DNA of 10,991 bases from Bacteroidota bacterium (GTDB taxonomy: Bacteria; Bacteroidota; Bacteroidia; M30B66). Shown here piece by piece: positions 6,994 to 10,991 of the stretch. The notes beneath the pieces are model-generated. The model ran no database searches and was not told the DNA's origin. It worked only from the letters and a program-made list of their open reading frames with translations. The stretch is from positions 1-10,991 of the forward strand of contig CANMGM010000053.1 of assembly GCA_947497195.1 (NCBI GenBank), read 5' to 3'. Made by a program: the position numbers and the translations under genes. Positions within the stretch are counted from its first letter, which is position 1. Each line of letters begins with the position of its first letter.

Positions 6994-7734
6994 TTATTTC
7001 AGCAAATCCCAGTTTACCAGTTTCATACGGTGAAGAAAATACCGAACCGATACCCTAAGCACCCCCAAGCCGTAAACACTGCTCCGTTTAAAATTGATGG
7101 AGGAAGCCTCTTTAAAATACTTCGTTGGGCAGGTAACTTCCGCAATATCATATCCTTTCGCAAAAACTTGGGCAATCATCTGATTGTCGAAAATAAAATC
7201 ATCTGAGTTTTTATACAGCGCTAAATTGCGGATTACTTCTGCCGAAAAAGCCCGGTATCCCGTATGATATTCCGAAAGTTTTTGATTCATCAACAGGTTC
7301 TGCGTGAATGTCAAAAAGCGATTGGCTATGTATTTATACGTCGGCATTCCACCCTTGATTGCACCCTTGCCCAAAATACGTGAGCCAAATACCACTGGAT
7401 AAAGCTCATTGCCGATAATCGACACCATCGCATGAATGAGTAAGGGCGTATACTGGTAATCGGGATGCACCATTACAACTATATCAGCATTCAATTCAAG
7501 GGCTTTTGCATAGCATGTCTTCTGATTCCCTCCGTAACCTTTATTTGCCTCATGCCTGATTACATGATGAACACCGATATTCCTGGCAAGTTCGCTGGTA
7601 TTGTCGCTACTGTAATCGTCAACTAAAATCAGCTCATCAACGATGTCCATCGGAATTTCGGCAATGGTTTTTTCGAGTGTCATCGCTGCATTATAGGCAG
7701 GCAGAACCACAACTACTTTTTTATTGCGAAACAT
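6994..7734 (-). CDS. Glycosyltransferase family 2, dolichyl-phosphate mannose synthase-like
   Basis: The 246-residue GT-A enzyme probably transfers a sugar from a nucleotide donor to polyprenyl phosphate or a similar lipid acceptor at the inner face of the membrane. Visible motifs are VVVLPAYNA (8-16), the nucleotide-binding LVDDYSSDNT (37-46), NKGYGGNQKTCY (64-75), and MVHPDYQY (88-95), where HPDxQY takes the place of the DxD metal site as is usual in this subgroup. Further along are FGSRILGKGAIKGGMP (116-131) and EYHTGYRAFS (155-164). It lacks the C-terminal membrane helices found in GtrB/ArnC-type enzymes, so it is the short soluble form. The ATG is preceded by a promoter box only 4 bases away. 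Its stop is 3 bases from the stop of the converging permease gene. Sugar and acceptor are not determined. Confidence 0.92.
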   Translation of the reverse strand: MFRNKKVVVVLPAYNAAMTLEKTIAEIPMDIVDELILVDDYSSDNTSELARNIGVHHVIRHEANKGYGGNQKTCYAKALELNADIVVMVHPDYQYTPLLIHAMVSIIGNELYPVVFGSRILGKGAIKGGMPTYKYIANRFLTFTQNLLMNQKLSEYHTGYRAFSAEVIRNLALYKNSDDFIFDNQMIAQVFAKGYDIAEVTCPTKYFKEASSINFKRSSVYGLGVLRVSVRYFLHRMKLVNWDLLK

Positions 7735-7738
7735 GGTG

Positions 7739-7746
7739 CAAACTTA
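7739..7746 (-). promoter_or_regulatory. Bacteroidota-type -7 element abutting the GT2 start codon
   Basis: On the minus strand the sequence reads TAAGTTTG, then CACC, then the ATG (7734-7732). The box matches TAnnTTTG exactly, and only four bases separate it from the start codon. Transcription is therefore predicted to begin at or right beside the ATG, giving a leaderless or near-leaderless mRNA. No clear -33 TTG is seen at the expected spacing. Confidence 0.6.
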
Positions 7747-7861
7747 ATCGATTTCGCTGAAAGCTTAAGGTGCTGATAAGTAGCAGAATGATAAAAATAT
7801 TGCGAAGCATACTTGGAAACTTATGCCTATTTTGTATTATAGCCAACCAATACTGTTATCA

Positions 7862-8245
7862 ATGAGCGAATATCATAAAATCGAATTAGAGTATATCTTG
7901 CGCTGCTCTCCCAGTGTATTGTATTCATTTTTAACAGAACCCAGTGGCCTTTCGGAGTGGTTTTGCGACAATGTGAACATCAAAGCGGGCGTTTTGACCT
8001 TCATCTGGAATAAGGATTCTGAGCAGCGAGCCAAGAAAACAGGATTCCGCGATAATTCGTATGTGCGGTATCGTTGGCTTGATAGTCCCGAAAACGTTTA
8101 TTTCGAGTTGCGTATCCAGGTCGATGATATCACCGGCGAGACTGCCTTAATGATTACCGACTTCGCCGAGGATGGCGATGAGGACGAAATAAAACTTTCG
8201 TGGGATAGTGCCATCCAGAAATTACATCGCGTGATTGGTTCATGA
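7862..8245 (+). CDS. START-like domain protein upstream of LptF/LptG permease
   Basis: This small cytoplasmic protein (127 residues from the preferred start) resembles the START-like/AHSA1-type helix-grip proteins common in Bacteroidota. Visible signs are an opening strand (KIELEYIL), a Pro-bounded helix (CSPSVLYSFLTEPSGLSEWF, about residues 16-35), a Trp-rich strand region (VLTFIWNK, YVRYRWLD) and YFELRIQVD. It ends with a long acidic segment leading into a C-terminal amphipathic helix (DFAEDGDEDEIKLSWDSAIQKL, about residues 102-123, given as DFAEDGDEDE plus IKLSWDSAIQKL). An in-frame ATG at 7823 would add 13 residues (starting MPILYY). The start at 7862 (MSEYHKIELEY) agrees better with the family's usual length and beginning. 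Such proteins bind hydrophobic ligands or partner proteins, but no function is established for this group. The permease gene begins 30 bases downstream, so joint expression is likely. Confidence 0.82.
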   Translation: MSEYHKIELEYILRCSPSVLYSFLTEPSGLSEWFCDNVNIKAGVLTFIWNKDSEQRAKKTGFRDNSYVRYRWLDSPENVYFELRIQVDDITGETALMITDFAEDGDEDEIKLSWDSAIQKLHRVIGS

Positions 8246-8249
8246 TCCG

Positions 8250-8257
8250 TATCTTCG
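8250..8257 (+). promoter_or_regulatory. Possible weak -7 element before the LptF/LptG gene
   Basis: TATCTTCG differs from TAnnTTTG at one position (C for the third T) and lies 18 bases before the TTG start at 8276, in the 30-base gap after the START-like gene. The sequence after it, CCATCGC, resembles what often follows real boxes in this phylum. It may be a decayed or weak internal promoter, or chance; read-through from the START-like gene is the simpler explanation for expression. Confidence 0.25.
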
Positions 8258-8275
8258 CCATCGCAAGATTTCGGT

Positions 8276-9901
8276 TTGAAAAAGATTGATTTATTTATTC
8301 TTCGTTCCTACTTAGGTCCGTTTATTCTGACCTTCTTCATTGCTGTATTTATTTTGTTGATGCAGTTTGTTTGGAAGTATATCGACGATTTGGTGGGTAA
8401 AGGACTTGAATGGTCTATTATTTTAGAATTGCTTGGGCTTGTATCATTGACTACATTTTCCCTTGCACTTCCGCTTGCAATCCTGTTTTCATCGTTAATG
8501 GCTTTTGGCAATCTTGGCGAATACATGGAGTTAACCGCCCTGAAGGCATCCGGAATTTCACTTCAACGCATCATGCGGCCGGTGTTTTTCTTTTGTTTGT
8601 TGATGGGAATCGGTGCATTCTATTTTTCGAACAGTGTGCTTCCTACAGCAAATTTGAAGATGAAAACATTGTTGGCTGATATTACACAGAAGCGACCTGA
8701 ATTAAACATAAAACCCGGCGTATTCAATGAAGATATCGACAAATATGTAATCCGAATTGGCAGTAAAACTTCCGATGGGAAAGAATTGAATGATATCATG
8801 ATTTATGATCACTCGCGCGAAAATGGTAACAAACGGCTCATCGTTGCAGAGAGTGGTAAAATGGGGCAGTCGGCCGACAAACGCTACCTCGAATTGCGCC
8901 TTTTTAATGGTTACACATACAACGAATCGGAGCCTTCACAGCGGCGCAAGGGACGTTCGTTTCCCTTTCTGCGCGAACAATTCAAGGAAGATCTGATACG
9001 TTTCGATTTGTCCATTTTTCAAATGGCGAAAACCGATGAGCGCCTTTACAAAAAAAATTACCAGATGCTTAATCTGGCACAGCTTGAAGCCGAAACGGAT
9101 ACATTGGAAAGAGAATTGATTCGCGACCGCTCGTTCCTGCCCAATATTTTGTTCCGAAGCCCCTTTTTTGATCTCAGTAAAACGTATTCAACCGAGCTTT
9201 CGGGTAAAGAAAAACAGCGCATTTCGAATAAAGTAAAACGCCCCGACGATAACAGCGATTCGACCCGCATCGATACAGGCGAGAATCATTTACGGAATCG
9301 AATTAAAATTATGCAGGCCATCACGGGTGCGCCCATCGATTCGCTCCCTAAAAATGCGGAGCTAGAACGTGTTAATGAAGGAAATGGTCTTATACCTCTA
9401 AAGAATCGTAAAAATGTGTTGCTTAATTTTTCTAAAGCCGAACAATTACGCATTTTAGAACAAGCTTCAAACGGTCTACGAAGTTCCAAAAGCTCACTCG
9501 ACTTCTCCATCCAATCCTTCGATTTGGAAGAAGAACGCATATACCGCCATCAAATCGAGTGGCATCGTAAGTTTACCCTTTCATTCGCCTGCCTTGTATT
9601 GTTTTTTATCGGTGCACCATTGGGTGCAATAGTAAAAAAAGGTGGCCTCGGGATGCCTGTCGTATTCTCACTCATCTTTTTCGTTGCCTACCACATGGTT
9701 TCTATTACAGGCGAAAAACTGGCACGCGAAGCCGTTGCAACCCCTTTCTGGGGCATGTGGCTATCATCGGTGGTGCTTTTGCCAATCGGAATCTTCCTTA
9801 CCTACAAAGCAACGCACGACTCTGCACTATTTGATCGCGATGCATATCTGCGGCTTTTCAGGAAGATATTTATGCGTTCAAAATCTTCTCAGTTAGCTTG
9901 A
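8276..9901 (+). CDS. LptF/LptG (YjgP/YjgQ) family LPS export permease
   Basis: This 541-residue inner-membrane protein belongs to the permease family that, with the LptB ATPase, pulls lipopolysaccharide out of the inner membrane toward LptC/LptA. It has the 3+3 helix plan: helices at about 9-33, 50-75 and 99-120, a periplasmic part, then helices at about 432-453, 459-478 and 490-509. The N-terminus (KKIDLFILRSYLGPF), ELTALKASGISLQRIMRP (85-102) and FFIGAPLGAIVKKGGLG (443-459) are family hallmarks. Residues about 125-250 should be the beta-jellyroll. Residues about 250-430 form an extra charged, largely helical stretch that is absent from the E. coli proteins but usual in Bacteroidota. No ATG is available before helix 1: the in-frame stop of the previous gene is at 8243, and the first in-frame ATG falls inside the helix. 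The TTG at 8276 therefore has to be the start. Whether it plays the LptF or LptG part, or both, cannot be told. Confidence 0.93.
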   Translation: MKKIDLFILRSYLGPFILTFFIAVFILLMQFVWKYIDDLVGKGLEWSIILELLGLVSLTTFSLALPLAILFSSLMAFGNLGEYMELTALKASGISLQRIMRPVFFFCLLMGIGAFYFSNSVLPTANLKMKTLLADITQKRPELNIKPGVFNEDIDKYVIRIGSKTSDGKELNDIMIYDHSRENGNKRLIVAESGKMGQSADKRYLELRLFNGYTYNESEPSQRRKGRSFPFLREQFKEDLIRFDLSIFQMAKTDERLYKKNYQMLNLAQLEAETDTLERELIRDRSFLPNILFRSPFFDLSKTYSTELSGKEKQRISNKVKRPDDNSDSTRIDTGENHLRNRIKIMQAITGAPIDSLPKNAELERVNEGNGLIPLKNRKNVLLNFSKAEQLRILEQASNGLRSSKSSLDFSIQSFDLEEERIYRHQIEWHRKFTLSFACLVLFFIGAPLGAIVKKGGLGMPVVFSLIFFVAYHMVSITGEKLAREAVATPFWGMWLSSVVLLPIGIFLTYKATHDSALFDRDAYLRLFRKIFMRSKSSQLA

Positions 9902-10991
9902 AAATCCTTCAGATTTCGCAAAAAAATCTTAGCCCACCGCTCGATGGTGGCAAGATAGCTATGCGCGCAATGGCCGAGGGATTGCGCAAAGCCGGGCATT
10001 CGGTCGATCAGTGGGTGCTAGATACCCCTCGACAGCCAATCATATCCGCTGAAAACACAGCGCATCCCGATACACTTTACTCAGGAAAACTCGATACCCG
10101 TATAAAGGCATTAGCAGCTCTAAAGAATTTCCTTTTTTCGCGCACATCCTACAATATCCAACGGTTCGAAAATATAGATATTGCCCTTGATATAGCCCGA
10201 TTAATAAAGCAAAATCGCTATGAAATCGTTCAGGTCGAAAGTGTTTTTGCGCTCGCATTAATTGCCCCGATTCTGACCGAATTGCAAATCCCGGTTGTTT
10301 TACGCGCTCACAATGCAGAACATGTAATCTGGGAGCGCATGGCAGCCGAAGCATCCAATCCGCTTGTTGCGCTATATCTTCGTACTATGAGTAAGCGCCT
10401 TAAAAACGATGAAATGCGTTTATTCGCGCGTGTTAATGGCGTTGTAGCCATCTCAGAGTCTGATCTAAACCTTTTCAGAACGCATGGCTATAAAGGCAAA
10501 GCAGTGGTTGCAGGGATTCCGGCACTTCGCATTTTAGATACCAATACAAGTTATCCAACCAATACCGCTCAGATTTTTCACCTTGGCTCCATGGACTGGC
10601 TTCCGAATCGTGAAGGCATTGAGTGGTTTCTCGACAAAATATGGCCCCAATTATTTGCCCATTTTCCACAGTTAAATCTATCGCTTGCCGGAAAGTCGAT
10701 GCCCAAATCAATTAGCAATCGGGCAACTGATCGAATTCGGATCGAACAAGCCGAAAATGCAGCCGATTATATGCTTTCACGGGGCATGATGATTGTGCCG
10801 CTTCGCAGTGGAGGCGGCATTCGTGCAAAGATTATCGAAGGACTTGCATTGGGGCGAATTATACTTAGTACATCGGTAGGCGCCGAAGGAATTCCGATAA
10901 AACACGGCGAGCATGCATTCATTTGCGACACGGCCGCAGAATTTACGGAGGCAATCGAATTTCTCCAGCAACATCCGGAGGCAGTTGAACA
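9898..10991 (+). CDS. Glycosyltransferase family 4, 3' end outside the window
   Basis: An open frame of 364 codons runs from a TTG at 9898 to the window edge without a stop. The start overlaps the permease stop as TTGA (TTG 9898-9900, TGA 9899-9901), a classic coupling arrangement, and gives the expected opening KILQISQKNLSPPLDGGK (2-19) with the first strand and DGG loop. Starting at the next ATG (9961) would delete these. RAHNAEH (136-142) is the acceptor-domain motif. HLGSMDWLPNREGIEWF (228-244) opens the donor domain. VPLRSGGGIRAKIIEGLALG (300-319) carries the donor-binding Gly loop and Glu (E314), followed by SVGAEGIP (326-333). The enzyme is cytoplasmic and should add a sugar to a lipid-linked or LPS-type glycan. 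Its coupling to an LPS exporter fits that role, but donor and acceptor are unknown. The visible part covers almost all of a normal GT4 protein. Confidence 0.9.
   Translation, partial: MKILQISQKNLSPPLDGGKIAMRAMAEGLRKAGHSVDQWVLDTPRQPIISAENTAHPDTLYSGKLDTRIKALAALKNFLFSRTSYNIQRFENIDIALDIARLIKQNRYEIVQVESVFALALIAPILTELQIPVVLRAHNAEHVIWERMAAEASNPLVALYLRTMSKRLKNDEMRLFARVNGVVAISESDLNLFRTHGYKGKAVVAGIPALRILDTNTSYPTNTAQIFHLGSMDWLPNREGIEWFLDKIWPQLFAHFPQLNLSLAGKSMPKSISNRATDRIRIEQAENAADYMLSRGMMIVPLRSGGGIRAKIIEGLALGRIILSTSVGAEGIPIKHGEHAFICDTAAEFTEAIEFLQQHPEAVE

Noticed and set aside
6639..7058. Plus-strand open frame of 139 codons crossing the TauE/SafE and GT2 ends
   Set aside because: It overlaps two clear genes out of frame and its translation has no recognisable motif; composition looks like a frame-shifted membrane gene.
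7823..7861. ATG at 7823 as start of the START-like gene
   Set aside because: The extra 13 residues precede the family-like beginning (MSEYHKIELEY) and have no visible role; the ATG at 7862 is preferred, though the longer form cannot be excluded.
7735..7861. Search for a promoter or small RNA for the START-like gene in the largest gap
   Set aside because: Only an imperfect TATTTTG stretch at about 7829-7835 was seen on the plus strand, with the wrong internal spacing. I saw no convincing hairpin or RNA gene.
10040..10974. Three minus-strand open frames in the last kilobase
   Set aside because: They are antisense to an uninterrupted GT4 reading frame with all expected motifs.

Overview
The window looks like a chromosomal piece of a Bacteroidota (Bacteroidetes) genome. 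Four things point there. Three gene starts carry exact matches to the Bacteroidota -7 promoter element TAnnTTTG. Clear purine-rich Shine-Dalgarno sequences are absent in front of the genes. A small START-like protein sits directly upstream of an LptF/LptG permease, an arrangement I recall from this phylum. The proteins resemble family members I know from it. Coding density is very high: no gap exceeds about 130 bases, and several genes overlap. I saw no rRNA, tRNA, CRISPR array, insertion sequence or phage gene.

Layout from left to right. (1) Positions 1-133 hold the tail of a membrane protein, possibly an MBOAT-type O-acyltransferase. It is followed 13 bases later by a glutamine-dependent asparagine synthase (asnB, 147-2009). 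(2) A leftward two-gene unit follows (4907 down to 2006): a polytopic membrane protein of uncertain function that resembles polysaccharide polymerases, then a membrane-anchored spermidine-synthase-like protein. The two genes overlap by 23 bases, and the second overlaps the end of asnB by 4 bases tail to tail. (3) From a 49-base divergent gap, a rightward GT4 glycosyltransferase (4957-6192) is transcribed, then a TauE/SafE-type permease (6217-6990) with its own promoter box. (4) A leftward GT2 glycosyltransferase of the dolichyl-phosphate-mannose-synthase type (7734 down to 6994) ends 3 bases from the permease. (5) A rightward run contains a START-like protein (7862-8245), an LptF/LptG family permease (8276-9901) and a second GT4 glycosyltransferase (9898 to the window edge). 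The last two both use TTG starts, and they are joined by a TTGA stop/start overlap.

Taken together, most genes fit the building, modification and export of cell-surface glycans: two GT4 enzymes, one GT2 enzyme, a possible polymerase, a possible O-acyltransferase, an amidotransferase and an LPS-export permease. The strand changes show that this is not one operon but several short transcription units. Nothing here is clearly a new defence or mobile system. The most useful open questions are the membrane-protein/spermidine-synthase-like pair, the START-like/LptFG pair, the promoter arrangement at 4908-4956, and the possible leaderless transcripts.
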